Source: Tessaracoccus sp. SD287 (GTDB taxonomy: Bacteria > Actinomycetota > Actinomycetes > Propionibacteriales > Propionibacteriaceae). From it: a DNA stretch of 64,000 nucleotides. The stretch is from positions 1 to 64,000 of the forward strand of contig NZ_JADIJQ010000012.1 in the NCBI RefSeq assembly GCF_017355265.1, given 5' to 3'. Under the pieces are notes generated by a model. It made no database searches. It was not told where the DNA came from and saw only the letters and a program-made list of their open reading frames with translations. A program made the translations under genes and the position numbers. Within the stretch, counting starts at the first letter, position 1. Every line of letters starts with the position of its first letter. This document shows positions 43,855-53,265 of the stretch, one piece after another.

Positions 43855-45051
43855 ATGGGTGAAGTCTTCGCGGGTCGTTACGAGCTCGTCGACCCGCTGG
43901 CGAGCGGGGGCGGCGGCGTCATTTGGCGCGTCTGGGACCTGCGTGTCAAGGAGTACCGGGCCGGCAAGGTGCTCAAGCAGTCCCACTCCGACTCACTCAT
44001 CCGCTTCATGCGCGAGACCAGCTGGCGGGTCGATCACCAGCATGTCGTCACCCCCCTGGGCTGGGCCGGTGAGGACGACAAGGTCATGTTCACCATGCCG
44101 CTCATCCGCGGCGGGTCGCTGGCCCAGATCATCAAGGAGCAGGGGGCGCTGCCGCCGGTCTGGTCGGTGCGGGTCATCGACCAGTTGCTGGAGTCCCTGA
44201 TCGCGGTCCACGAGACCGGGCTGGTGCACCGTGACGTGAAGCCCGCCAACATCCTGATGGAGCCCAGCGCCACCTCCGGCAGGATCGACCCGTACACCTA
44301 CCTGTCCGACTTCGGCATCGCCGCCCCCATCGGTGACCCTCGGATGACCCGCGCGACCGAAGTCATCGGCACACCCGGCTACATGTCGCCCGAGGCCCAG
44401 TACGGTGCCGACCCGACACCCCAGCAGGACCTGTACTCGGTCGGGGTGGTGCTGCTCGAGATGCTGACCGGGCGACGTCCCCCCGCCGAGGGTGCCCCGG
44501 TGATTCCGCCCGCTGCCGCCGACGTGCCGCTGGGCAGGTTCATCGCGAAACTGTTCGAGGACGAGACCAGGCGCTACCAGACGGCCCGCTCGGCGTTGGA
44601 GGCGCTGCGGGCCACCACGTTGCCGCGCAGCGGCAACCGTCCGATCGTGATCCCCGACCGCATCCCCGACTTCCCCGAGGGCTGGAACCACGCCGGTCCG
44701 ATCACCACCGCATTCACCGGGCCGAGTCGACCCGACGCCATCCCGGCCGGGGGCACGGTCACCTCGCTGCCGGGCCAGGCGTTCCCCATGGAGCGGGTGC
44801 CCAGCGGTGCCCAGCCGCACCGACCCGCCCCGGGGTGGAGCATCAGCGACACGCCCGGCCAGTACCAGAACTCCCCGGTCAGCGGACGCAGCGCCGCCCT
44901 GCCACCGCCATACGCCCCGACCGTCGGGGTCACCCCGGGCCGTCGCTCGTTCCTGGCCGGTTACGCGGCGCTGCCCGAGTCGGTCGGCTGGGGGCTGCTG
45001 GCCCTGGGTGTGATCCTGTCCGGGCTGGCCCTGTTCCTGATGCTGATCTAG
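43855..45051 (+). CDS. Ser/Thr protein kinase (PASTA-less, membrane-anchored)
   Basis: 398 residues. Kinase domain 8-275: glycine loop LASGGGGVIWRV, Lys in AGKVLK, HRDVKPANIL, DFG in YLSDFGIAAP, APE-like TPGYMSPEAQYG. All catalytic residues are present. A Pro-rich juxtamembrane part (about 275-370) leads to one C-terminal transmembrane helix (SVGWGLLALGVILSGLALFL); no extracellular domain follows. AGGA about eight bases before ATG 43855 supports this start over ATG 43846. Confidence 0.92.
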   Translation: MGEVFAGRYELVDPLASGGGGVIWRVWDLRVKEYRAGKVLKQSHSDSLIRFMRETSWRVDHQHVVTPLGWAGEDDKVMFTMPLIRGGSLAQIIKEQGALPPVWSVRVIDQLLESLIAVHETGLVHRDVKPANILMEPSATSGRIDPYTYLSDFGIAAPIGDPRMTRATEVIGTPGYMSPEAQYGADPTPQQDLYSVGVVLLEMLTGRRPPAEGAPVIPPAAADVPLGRFIAKLFEDETRRYQTARSALEALRATTLPRSGNRPIVIPDRIPDFPEGWNHAGPITTAFTGPSRPDAIPAGGTVTSLPGQAFPMERVPSGAQPHRPAPGWSISDTPGQYQNSPVSGRSAALPPPYAPTVGVTPGRRSFLAGYAALPESVGWGLLALGVILSGLALFLMLI

Positions 45052-45060
45052 CCGGTCGGC

Positions 45061-46797
45061 TCAGATCCAGCTGCCGAACCACATCCGCAGCTGCCACTGG
45101 CGGCGGGTGAGCAGTTCGTCGGTGTAGATGGGCCAGTTGAACGCGAAGTTCAGGGCCACCACACCCACCACCGAGGACACGATCCACGAGTTGCGCCTGC
45201 GGTCGGCGTCCCCGGCGGCACCCAACAACTTGCCCAGCACCAGCGCCAGCACCACCACCGTGAACGGGACGATGCACACGGCGTAGAAGAAGAACAGCGG
45301 ACGCTCGGTGTACTGGAACCACGGCAGGTACATCGCCAACGCTGCCACGATCGGCAGCCCGAACCGCCAGTCGCGCCCGGCGACCCAGTAGATGATGCCC
45401 GCGATCAGCGCCGCCGCGGCGAACCACCACAGCGTCGGGGTGCCCAGCGCGGTGATCACCCGCAGACAGGTGTCGCCGACGGCCTCACAGCCCTGCTGCC
45501 CGGGCTGGATGTCGTTCTGGGCGTCAATGCCAATGGGCCGTGCCATCACCAGCCAGCCGGCCGGGTGCGCCTCGTAGACGTGGGTGGCGTTGTTGATGAA
45601 GTCACCGGTGTGGAACTCATACATCGAGCGGTGGTAGGCCAGCCAGGAGCCGAGCCAGTTCGGCAGGTCGGCCAGCACCGAGCCCTGGTTGGCCTCGTTC
45701 AACGTCCAGTTGCGGTCCCAGCCGGCGGTTGTCCGGAACCAGCCGAGCCAGGTCGCCATGTACACCGGGACCGCCAGCACCACCATGGAGAAGAAGGCCG
45801 GGATGCCGTCGCGCAGCAACGCCCACCAGGCATGCCCCCTGGCGCCGGCCAGACGGCGCGCCGAGACGTCCCAGAAGACGCTCAGCAGCCCGATCGCTGC
45901 CAGCGCGTAGATCGAGTTCCACTTCACGGCGATGGCGCAGCCGAACATCACTCCCGCGACGATCCGCCACGGACGCCACCACAAGGCCGGCCCGAACCGT
46001 CCGCCCAGGTCGGGTTCGCCGATCTTCAGCAGGTGCCGGGCCAGCCGGTGCCGGAACCAGTCCCGGTCGGCGGCGACGGCGGTCACCGCGGCCACCACGA
46101 AGGTCGCCTGGAAGATGTCGAGCAGACCGGTGCGGCTCATCACGAACTGCAGCCCGTCGAAGCAGAGCAGGATTCCCGCGATGGCGCCGACCAGCATCGA
46201 GCGGCCCAGCCGGGCGGCCAGGCGGATGACCAGGAAGATCATCAACGCCCCGAACACGGCCGAGGGCACCCGCCATCCCCACGAGTTCATGCCGAAGACG
46301 GCCTCGCCCGCGGCGATCAGCCATTTGCCCAGCGGCGGGTGCACCACGTAGGCCGAGCAAATGTCGTCGACGGCGTTCGGACGCGAGCAGGGTCCCTGCA
46401 CGAACAACGCGCCCAGGTTGCCGGTGGCAATCTGGGCATTGGCCTCGCTGACGAAGTCATGTTCGAAGCCGAAATTGAGCAGCGCCCAGCCGTCCTTGGG
46501 GTAGTAGGTCTCGTCGAAGATGAGCTTGCGGGGGAAGTCCAGGTGGTAGAGCCGCAGCCCCAACGCGAACAGGGTGATCGCGATCGTCACCACCCAGCCG
46601 ACCACACCAGACTTCGGCGGCCCGTCCTGCAGGCGCTCAATGGTGGTCAGCAGGGGCCTGTTCGCAACGATCGGCTCGCCCACCGGCAGCGGCAGCATCG
46701 GCTGGTCGGCCAGATCGGGGCTGACCGGTCCATAGACCACCGAGCCCGCTGGACGGGCTTCGGTGAGGGTGTCGTCTTGCTCGGGCGTACGCGTCAC
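45061..46797 (-). CDS. pmt: Protein O-mannosyltransferase (PMT)
   Basis: 578 residues. GT39-like membrane enzyme with some ten helices. The catalytic acidic pair is visible as IFDETYYPKD (Asp95, Glu96), then VHPPLGKWLIAAGE and many membrane segments. It transfers mannose from polyprenyl-phosphate mannose to Ser/Thr of secreted proteins as they leave the Sec translocon. The Thr/Pro linkers seen in other secreted proteins here would be suitable targets. GTG 46797. Divergent from rsmI, as in mycobacteria. Confidence 0.92.
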   Translation of the reverse strand: MTRTPEQDDTLTEARPAGSVVYGPVSPDLADQPMLPLPVGEPIVANRPLLTTIERLQDGPPKSGVVGWVVTIAITLFALGLRLYHLDFPRKLIFDETYYPKDGWALLNFGFEHDFVSEANAQIATGNLGALFVQGPCSRPNAVDDICSAYVVHPPLGKWLIAAGEAVFGMNSWGWRVPSAVFGALMIFLVIRLAARLGRSMLVGAIAGILLCFDGLQFVMSRTGLLDIFQATFVVAAVTAVAADRDWFRHRLARHLLKIGEPDLGGRFGPALWWRPWRIVAGVMFGCAIAVKWNSIYALAAIGLLSVFWDVSARRLAGARGHAWWALLRDGIPAFFSMVVLAVPVYMATWLGWFRTTAGWDRNWTLNEANQGSVLADLPNWLGSWLAYHRSMYEFHTGDFINNATHVYEAHPAGWLVMARPIGIDAQNDIQPGQQGCEAVGDTCLRVITALGTPTLWWFAAAALIAGIIYWVAGRDWRFGLPIVAALAMYLPWFQYTERPLFFFYAVCIVPFTVVVLALVLGKLLGAAGDADRRRNSWIVSSVVGVVALNFAFNWPIYTDELLTRRQWQLRMWFGSWI

Positions 46798-46856
46798 CCC
46801 GCCATCGTAGGCGTTGGCTGGTCACGGCTCGTCCGCCGAACGGGCAAGATGGACGG

Positions 46857-47732
46857 GTGACCAACCTCGAGGCGCCGACCGTCGGCCAGGACAGACCCGG
46901 ACGCGTCGTGCTCGCCGGCACCCCGATCGGGCACAAGGACCAGGCCTCCGACGCGTTGCGGGCCGCCATCGTGGCGGCCCCCCTGATCGCCGCCGAGGAC
47001 ACCCGCCGCTTCCACACCTTGCTGCGCCGGCTGGGACTGCACACCGACGCCCGCATCGTCAGCTTCTACGACCAGAACGAGGCCGAACGCACCCCCGAGC
47101 TGGTCACTGCGCTGGCCGACGGCGACGTCCTGGTCGTCTCGGACGCCGGCATGCCGTTGGTCTCCGATCCGGGATACCGGCTGGTCCAGGCCGCCCTGGC
47201 CGCGGGCCACGAGGTCACCGCGGTGCCCGGCCCCTCGGCGGTGCTGACCGCGCTCGCCGTCTCCGGTCTGGCGACCGACCGCTTCTGCTTCGAGGGGTTC
47301 CTGCCCCGCAAGGACGGCCCGCGCCGACGCCGCCTGGCCGACCTGGCCCACGAACCGCGCACCATGGTCTTCTTCGAGGCGCCCCACCGGCTGGCCGACT
47401 TCCTGACCGACGCCGCCGAGGCCTTTGGCGTCGATCGTCCGGCCGCGGTCTGCCGGGAACTCACCAAACCCTACGAAGAGGTGCGCCGCGACGGCCTGGG
47501 CGCCTTGGCCGCGTGGGCGGTCGAGCATGCCCGCGGCGAGATCAGCGTCGTCGTCGCCGGCGCCCCGGCCAGCGACGACGACATCGACCCGCTGGCCCTG
47601 GTGCGCGCCCGCATGACCCAGGGCGAGAAACTGTCGGCGGCCGTCGCCGAGGTGGCCGCCACCACCGGGGTCAACCGCAAGCAGTTGTACGCCCGGGCGA
47701 TCGCCGACCGGGACACCGGAGGAGATCGATGA
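46857..47732 (+). CDS. rsmI: 16S rRNA cytidine-1402 2'-O-methyltransferase
   Basis: 291 residues. Methylates the 2'-O of C1402 in the decoding centre of 16S rRNA with SAM. The tetrapyrrole-methylase-like fold has LAGTPIGHKDQASD, IAAEDTRRFHTLL, VVSDAGMPLVSDPGYRLV and AVPGPSAVLTAL. The start GTG 46857 is divergent from PMT by 59 bases. It overlaps tatD in an ATGA. Operon: rsmI-tatD-ksgA-ispE. Confidence 0.95.
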   Translation: MTNLEAPTVGQDRPGRVVLAGTPIGHKDQASDALRAAIVAAPLIAAEDTRRFHTLLRRLGLHTDARIVSFYDQNEAERTPELVTALADGDVLVVSDAGMPLVSDPGYRLVQAALAAGHEVTAVPGPSAVLTALAVSGLATDRFCFEGFLPRKDGPRRRRLADLAHEPRTMVFFEAPHRLADFLTDAAEAFGVDRPAAVCRELTKPYEEVRRDGLGALAAWAVEHARGEISVVVAGAPASDDDIDPLALVRARMTQGEKLSAAVAEVAATTGVNRKQLYARAIADRDTGGDR

Positions 47733-48631
47733 GCGACCCGTCCCGGCTCGAGGAGCAGCTGGCCGAGCGGGGTCTGCCGACACTGCCCGAGGCGCTGCCG
47801 CGGCCGGTCATCGACTCCCACACCCACGCCGACACCACCACCGAGTACACCGGCCTGTCGGCGCCCGACAGCCTCGCCCTGGCCTGCCGGGTCGGGGTCA
47901 GCCGACTCGTCCAGGTGGGCTGCGACGTCGAGGGCAACCAGTACGCCGTCGACCTGGCCCGGGTCACGCCGGGGGTCGTCGCATGCGTCTCGATCCACCC
48001 CAACGAGGCCGCCCGGGCCGGTGACGCGCTGGACGAGCAGCTCGCCCAGGTCGCCCAGCTCGCCACCGCCGGTGACTTCGTCCGCGGCATTGGCGAGACC
48101 GGACTCGACTACTTCCGCACCCGCGACCCCGAGGGACACGACCGCCAGCGCTACAGCTTCGCCCGCCACATCGAGCTGGCCATCGAGCACGACCTGACCC
48201 TGGTCATCCACGACCGCGACGCCCACGCCGACGTGCTCAAGGTGCTCGACCAGGTCGGCCTGCCACGGCGCATCGTCATGCACTGCTTCAGCGGCGACGC
48301 CGACTTCGCCCGCGAATGCCTCGACCGGGGCGCGTGGCTCAGCTTCCCCGGGGTCATCACCTTCGGGTCCGCCGGCCCCCAGCGCGAGGCGTTGGCAATC
48401 ACCCCCCTGGACCGCATCCTGGTCGAGACCGACGCCCCCTTCCTGACCCCGGTTCCCGTGCGCGGCCGGAAGAACGCGCCCTACCTGCTGCCGCACACCG
48501 TGCGCTTCGTGGCCGACCAGTTGGGCCAGGACCTGGACGAGTTCTGCGACCTGATCGTCCAGAACACCTTTGACGCGTTCAACGGCGAGTGGGGCCAGAT
48601 CGAGGCCGACGACATGGAGGAGCTCTCATGA
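47729..48631 (+). CDS. TatD-family metal-dependent deoxyribonuclease
   Basis: 300 residues. TIM-barrel hydrolase with metal residues [40 protein letters not shown] and [11 protein letters not shown]. TatD-like enzymes are 3' exonucleases of DNA quality control and may also act on misacylated or D-amino-acyl tRNA. ATG 47729 overlaps rsmI by ATGA and its stop overlaps ksgA by ATGA. In mycobacteria rpfB stands between tatD and ksgA; it is missing here. Confidence 0.94.
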   Translation: MSDPSRLEEQLAERGLPTLPEALPRPVIDSHTHADTTTEYTGLSAPDSLALACRVGVSRLVQVGCDVEGNQYAVDLARVTPGVVACVSIHPNEAARAGDALDEQLAQVAQLATAGDFVRGIGETGLDYFRTRDPEGHDRQRYSFARHIELAIEHDLTLVIHDRDAHADVLKVLDQVGLPRRIVMHCFSGDADFARECLDRGAWLSFPGVITFGSAGPQREALAITPLDRILVETDAPFLTPVPVRGRKNAPYLLPHTVRFVADQLGQDLDEFCDLIVQNTFDAFNGEWGQIEADDMEELS

Positions 48632-49494
48632 GTGGACACGACAGCGCACTGCTCGGCGCCGGGGCGGTCCGCGAACTGGCGGCCCGCCTCGACCTGACGC
48701 CCACCAAGCAGCGCGGCCAGAACTTCGTCATCGACGCCAACACCATCCGCCGGATCGTCGCCCTGTCCGGGGTCAGCGCCGACGATGTGGTCATCGAGGT
48801 CGGCCCCGGTCTCGGTTCGTTGACCCTGGGACTGCTCGAGGTGGGGGCCTCGGTGACCGCCATTGAGATCGACGACCGGCTGGCTCGGGCGCTCCCCGGC
48901 ACCATCGGCGAGCGGATGCCCGAGGCGGCCCACCGGTTGCGGGTCGTCGAGTCCGATGCCATGGCCGTCCAGGACCTGCCCGGCCCGGCGCCCACCGCGC
49001 TGGTCGCGAACCTGCCCTACAACGTCTCGGTGCCGGTGTTGCTGCACCTGCTGGCGCAGTTCGACACCTGGCGCACGGGTCTGGTGATGGTCCAACTCGA
49101 GGTCTGTGACCGGCTGGTGGCCCCGCCGGGCTCCAAGGTCTACGGCGTGCCGTCGGCCAAGCTCGCGTGGTACGCGTCGGCCACCCGGGTGGGCACGGTG
49201 CCGCCCACGGTGTTCTGGCCGGTGCCGAACGTCGAGTCCGGTCTGGTCAAGATCAGCCTGCGGGAACCACCTGAGACCACCGCCACCCGCGCGCAGGTCT
49301 TCGCCGTGATCGACGCCGCCTTCGCGCAGCGCCGCAAGATGATGCGCGCCGCCCTGGCCGGCCTGTGCGGCGGCTCGGCCGCGGCGTCCGAGGTGATCGA
49401 ACGGGCAGGTTTCGACCCCCGGGCCCGAGGCGAAACCCTGGACATCACCGCCTTCGCCAAGATCGCCGAGGCGCTTCACTCTGGGCTAGGTTGA
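48628..49494 (+). CDS. ksgA: 16S rRNA dimethyladenosine transferase
   Basis: 288 residues. Dimethylates A1518 and A1519 in helix 45 of 16S rRNA during 30S maturation. [21 protein letters not shown] loop [22 protein letters not shown], and the adenine-methylase motif [15 protein letters not shown] are canonical. ATGA overlap with tatD gives a clear start; GGAGG of the preceding codons is a good ribosome site. ispE begins four bases after its stop. Confidence 0.96.
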   Translation: MSGHDSALLGAGAVRELAARLDLTPTKQRGQNFVIDANTIRRIVALSGVSADDVVIEVGPGLGSLTLGLLEVGASVTAIEIDDRLARALPGTIGERMPEAAHRLRVVESDAMAVQDLPGPAPTALVANLPYNVSVPVLLHLLAQFDTWRTGLVMVQLEVCDRLVAPPGSKVYGVPSAKLAWYASATRVGTVPPTVFWPVPNVESGLVKISLREPPETTATRAQVFAVIDAAFAQRRKMMRAALAGLCGGSAAASEVIERAGFDPRARGETLDITAFAKIAEALHSGLG

Positions 49495-49498
49495 GCGG

Positions 49499-50437
49499 GT
49501 GGAACAGACCGGGACGCAGCCGACGCTGCACATGTTGGGCCGGGTCAAGGTACGGGTTCCAGCCAAGGTCAACCTGGCGCTGAAGGTCGGGCCGCTGGGG
49601 GATGACGGCTACCACCCGCTCGGCACGGTCTTCCACGCCGTGTCGCTCTACGACGACCTCGAGGCGCTGCCCGCCGAGGGCATCAGCATCGAGCTGCGCG
49701 GTGAGGGCGCCGACACCCTGCCCCAGGACCAGGGGAACCTGGCCGTGCGGGCCGCCGAACTGTTGCGCGAGACCTACGGCGTCGACCACGGGGTGGCCAT
49801 GTCGGTGATGAAGACCATTCCGGTGGCCGGCGGCATGGCCGGCGGGTCCGCCGACGCCGCCGCCGCCCTGCTGGCCTGCGCCATGCTGTGGGACCTGGAC
49901 ACCCAACCCGACGACCTGCACGAGCTGGGCAGCCGGCTCGGCAGCGACGTGCCCTTCGCGCTGGTCGGCGGCACGGCCCGGGGCACCGGACGAGGCACCG
50001 AACTGGTCCCGATGATCAGCCGCGGCGCCTACCACTGGGTGCTGGCCATGGCCCGGGACGGACTCGGCACGCCTCTGGTCTACCGCCGCTTCGACGAGAT
50101 GCACGCGGCCGGTGAGGTCGAGCCGGGCACCGAGATTCCGCGGGAACTGATGAACGCCCTGGCCACCGGTGACGTCGCCGGGGTCGGCGCGGCCCTGGTC
50201 AACGACCTCGAACGGCCCGCCATCAGCCTGCGCCCCGAACTGGGCCGGGTGCTCGACCACGGACGCCGGGCCGGTGTGCTGGGCGCGATGCTGTCCGGTT
50301 CGGGGCCGACCTGCGCGTTCCTGGTCGGCTCCGAGGAGCAGGCCATGGACCTGGCCGCCCAGATGAAGACCCACCCGGCGGTGTGGTCGGTGCGCCGCGC
50401 CGTGGGGCCGGTCCCCGGGGCCCGCCCCGTCAGCTGA
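49499..50437 (+). CDS. ispE: 4-diphosphocytidyl-2-C-methyl-D-erythritol kinase
   Basis: 312 residues. GHMP kinase of the MEP isoprenoid pathway, phosphorylating CDP-methylerythritol with ATP. VRVPAKVNLALKVGPLGDDGYHPLG is split around the catalytic Lys/His segment; PVAGGMAGGSADAAAAL is the ATP loop; MLSGSGPTCAFLV closes the site. GTG 49499 is four bases past the ksgA stop, so the pair is co-translated. Precursors made here would supply polyprenyl carriers for peptidoglycan and PMT. Confidence 0.95.
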   Translation: MEQTGTQPTLHMLGRVKVRVPAKVNLALKVGPLGDDGYHPLGTVFHAVSLYDDLEALPAEGISIELRGEGADTLPQDQGNLAVRAAELLRETYGVDHGVAMSVMKTIPVAGGMAGGSADAAAALLACAMLWDLDTQPDDLHELGSRLGSDVPFALVGGTARGTGRGTELVPMISRGAYHWVLAMARDGLGTPLVYRRFDEMHAAGEVEPGTEIPRELMNALATGDVAGVGAALVNDLERPAISLRPELGRVLDHGRRAGVLGAMLSGSGPTCAFLVGSEEQAMDLAAQMKTHPAVWSVRRAVGPVPGARPVS

Positions 50438-50463
50438 GGCGAAGGCGTGGTTGACTGAGGGTC

Positions 50464-50958
50464 ATGCAGGACGAAGTAGACGAACTCATGACCGCCTGGC
50501 GTCGCGAACGTCCCGACCTGTCATTGGAACCGATGGCACTGTGGTCGCGGGTGAAGCGACTCGAGCAGTACCTCGACATGGCCCGCCGCAGCGCCTACGC
50601 CGAGCACGGTTTGGAGATCTGGGAGTTCGACGTGCTGGCGGCCCTGCGTCGCGCCGGTGAGCCGTACCGGCTGACGCCGGGACAGTTGCTCAAGGAGACC
50701 CACGTCACCTCCGGCACCATGACCAACCGGGTCGACCGGCTGGTCGAGCGCGGCTTCGTCGTCCGCGAGAGCCACCCCGTCGACGGGCGCGGGGTGCTGG
50801 TCACCCTGACCACCCCGGGCAGGCAGCGGGTGGACGCGGCCCTGGACAGCCTGCTGACCACCGAGACGGCGCTGTTGGGCAGCCTGTCGGGGGAGCGCCT
50901 CGACCGAATTGCCGACGACTTGCGCGTGCTGCTGCTCGCCCAGATCCAGGCCCACTAG
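50464..50958 (+). CDS. MarR-family regulator
   Basis: 164 residues. Winged helix with LTPGQLLKETHVTSGTMTNR (recognition helix) and VDGRGVLVTLT wing. N-terminal helix region dimerises. Ligand and targets unknown. Placed after ispE on the same strand but with a 26-base gap and its own ATG 50464, so it may be independent. Its stop overlaps the convergent TetR gene by four bases. Confidence 0.9.
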   Translation: MQDEVDELMTAWRRERPDLSLEPMALWSRVKRLEQYLDMARRSAYAEHGLEIWEFDVLAALRRAGEPYRLTPGQLLKETHVTSGTMTNRVDRLVERGFVVRESHPVDGRGVLVTLTTPGRQRVDAALDSLLTTETALLGSLSGERLDRIADDLRVLLLAQIQAH

Positions 50959-51602
50959 GACCCGTCGTCGCCCGAGATCAGCCCGGGCTCGAACTCCAGG
51001 TTGCGCATGCCGTTCCAGGCCAGGTTCACCACGTGCGCCGCCACCACCTCCTTGGCCGGTTCACGCGCGTCCAACCAGGCCTGGCCGACCATGGCCACCA
51101 GACCCACCAGCGCCTGCGCGTACAGGCCGGCGAAGGTGGGGTCGTAGCCCTGGCGGCTGAACGGACGGGCCAGCAGGTCCTCGACCTTGGCGGCAATGTC
51201 GCTCAGGATGCTGGCGAAGGACCCGCCGCTGCTGCCCACCGTGGAGTCGCGGGCCAGGATGCGGAAGCCGTCCGGTTCGGCGTCGATGTAGTCCAGCAGG
51301 GCCATGGCGCCCCGCTCAATCAGCTCCCGGAACCCGGCGTGCACCATCAGCGAGGTGCGGATCGACTGCAGCAGGGCCCGCGACTCGCGGTCGACGACCA
51401 CGGCGTAGAGGCCCTCCTTGCCGCCGAAGTGCTCGTAGACCACCGGCTTGGACACCAGGGCCCGGGCGGCGATCTCCTCGACCGAGGTGCCCTCGAAGCC
51501 ATTGGCGGCGAACAACGCCCTGGCCACGTCGATCAGTTGTTCGCGACGTTCCGCGCTGGTCATCCGGACGCGGACGCGGCGGGACTCTGGTGTCTGGGTC
51601 AC
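50955..51602 (-). CDS. TetR-family regulator (Rv1019-like position)
   Basis: About 215 residues. Helix-turn-helix ARALFAANGFEGTSVEEIA and SKPVVYEHFGGKEGLYAVV. A TetR gene also occurs in the mycobacterial block between ispE and mfd, so this is probably a conserved member of the neighbourhood. GTG 51602 is proposed; GTG 51638 and ATG 51563 are alternatives. Ligand unknown. Confidence 0.9.
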   Translation of the reverse strand: MTQTPESRRVRVRMTSAERREQLIDVARALFAANGFEGTSVEEIAARALVSKPVVYEHFGGKEGLYAVVVDRESRALLQSIRTSLMVHAGFRELIERGAMALLDYIDAEPDGFRILARDSTVGSSGGSFASILSDIAAKVEDLLARPFSRQGYDPTFAGLYAQALVGLVAMVGQAWLDAREPAKEVVAAHVVNLAWNGMRNLEFEPGLISGDDGS

Positions 51603-51707
51603 CGGCCCAGTTTCCCCGATGACGGGGTCGGGTTCCACCGCGACGCCACGACATGCGCTCGGCGAGGGAGTTTGCGTAGAGTGTCGGTGTTGCCCGTGCG
51701 GCAGCGT

Positions 51708-51786
51708 TCCCCGGTTGGTCTGCCGGTAGGGCCCGCCTGACTTTGAATCAGGACTAGCGACGCAGGTTCGACTCCTGCCCGGGGAG
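51708..51786 (+). tRNA. tRNA-Gln(TTG), irregular
   Basis: Acceptor TCCCCGG/CCGGGGA, anticodon stem CCTGA/TCAGG with loop CTTTGAA (anticodon TTG, Gln CAA), T-arm GCAGG-TTCGACT-CCTGC. The D-stem GGTC/GGCC needs a nine-base loop and two bases before the anticodon stem, and the variable region is nine bases, so the whole is 79 nt rather than about 72-75. No CCA is encoded. The gene is 42 bases before the GH4 gene and may share its transcript. Confidence 0.75.
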
Positions 51787-51828
51787 CAATCGCGTTCGAC
51801 TCAAACTCCGACCGCAGGAGGCCACACC

Positions 51829-53211
51829 ATGAAGCTGACCCTTCTGGGTGGCGGCGGCTTCCGCGTCCCGCTGGTCTACCGCGCGTTGATGGCCGACCAG
51901 AGCCCCGGACGGGTCAGCGAGGTGCGCCTGTACGACGTGGACGAGGTGCGCCTGGCCGCGATCAGCCAGGTGGTCGCCGAACTGGCCGCCGGTCGTGAGG
52001 ACGCGCCCACCGTCATCGCCACCACCGACCTAGGCCAGGCCCTGGCGGGCACCGACTTCGTCTTCTCCGCGGTCCGCGTCGGCGGCACTGATGCCCGGGC
52101 CGCCGACGAACGCATCTGCCTGGACCACCAGGTCATCGGCCAGGAGACCGTCGGCGCCGGCGGCATCTCCTATGCGCTGCGAAGCATCCCGGTCGCGCTG
52201 CAGTTCGCCGAGGCCATCCAGACCCACGCGCCCTCGGCCTGGGTGATCAACTTCTCCAACCCGGCCGGGGTGATCACCCAGGTGCTGCGGGAGCGGCTCG
52301 GCGACCGGGTCGTGGGCATCTGCGACTCACCTGTCGGGCTCGCCCGCCGCGCCCTCAAGGCGCTGCGGGGGGCCGGTCTGGTGCCCGACGAGCCGGGGGC
52401 GCAGATCCGTCCTGACTACCTGGGCCTGAACCACCTGGGCTGGCTGCGCGGACTGCACGTGGACGGCGCGGACGTGCTGCCGCTGCTGCTGGAGCGCGCC
52501 GACCTGCTGGAGACCTTCGAGGAGGGCAGGCTCTTCGGTGCCCCGCTCATCCAGACACTGGGTGCCATCCCGAACGAGTACCTGCACTACTACTACTTCA
52601 CCCGTGAGGCACTGGCCGCCGACCTGGCGGCCACGGACCCGCGGGGACAGTTCCTGGCGGCCCAGCAGGGACGCTTCTACGCCGCGGTCGCCGCCCTGGG
52701 TGGGGGACCCGGGGCGCTGGACCTGTGGGAGGCGACCCGGCTCGAACGCGAGCAGACCTACATGGCATCCAACCGTGAGGCTGCCGGAAGCTTCGAACGC
52801 GACCAGGACGACCTGCAGACCGGCGGCTACGACCAGGTGGCGCTGGCCATCATGCACGCCATCGCCAACGACGAACCGGCCGAGTTGATCCTCAACGTCG
52901 CCAACAGGGGCACCATCGGCGCCCTGGCAGACGAGGACGTCATCGAGGCCCCCTGCCGGATCGACGCCACCGGCATCCATCCCCAACCGGTCGATGACCT
53001 GTGGCCCCACGCCCGGGGCATCGTCAGCAACGCCAAGTACGTCGAGAACGCCACCATCGCCGCCGCCCTGCAGCAGTCCCGCCGGCAGGCGCTGCTGGCG
53101 CTGGTGCACCACCCGCTGGTCGACTCCTACGCCGTCGCCACCCAGGTGCTGGACGACCTGGTCGCGCACTATCCCCAACTGGCCGCACTGGGGTCGTCGC
53201 CGAGCCGATAG
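51829..53211 (+). CDS. GH4-family glycosidase, likely 6-phospho-beta-glucosidase
   Basis: 460 residues. NAD+- and Mn2+-dependent GH4 hydrolase. NAD-binding start KLTLLGGGGFRVPLVYRAL, substrate phosphate region around GTDARAADE, VINFSNPAGVITQ, CDSPVG (metal Cys) and NHLGW (metal His). The CDSP/NHLGW pair fits the CelF/LicH phospho-beta-glucosidase group. Would cleave disaccharide phosphates imported by a PTS; none is nearby. GCAGGAGG precedes ATG 51829. It is inserted in the otherwise conserved block. Confidence 0.92.
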   Translation: MKLTLLGGGGFRVPLVYRALMADQSPGRVSEVRLYDVDEVRLAAISQVVAELAAGREDAPTVIATTDLGQALAGTDFVFSAVRVGGTDARAADERICLDHQVIGQETVGAGGISYALRSIPVALQFAEAIQTHAPSAWVINFSNPAGVITQVLRERLGDRVVGICDSPVGLARRALKALRGAGLVPDEPGAQIRPDYLGLNHLGWLRGLHVDGADVLPLLLERADLLETFEEGRLFGAPLIQTLGAIPNEYLHYYYFTREALAADLAATDPRGQFLAAQQGRFYAAVAALGGGPGALDLWEATRLEREQTYMASNREAAGSFERDQDDLQTGGYDQVALAIMHAIANDEPAELILNVANRGTIGALADEDVIEAPCRIDATGIHPQPVDDLWPHARGIVSNAKYVENATIAAALQQSRRQALLALVHHPLVDSYAVATQVLDDLVAHYPQLAALGSSPSR

Positions 53212-53265
53212 AGTGGGCACCGCCAGTCCGGCACCTCGATGTACAGCCGTGAAGCGGAGGAACCC

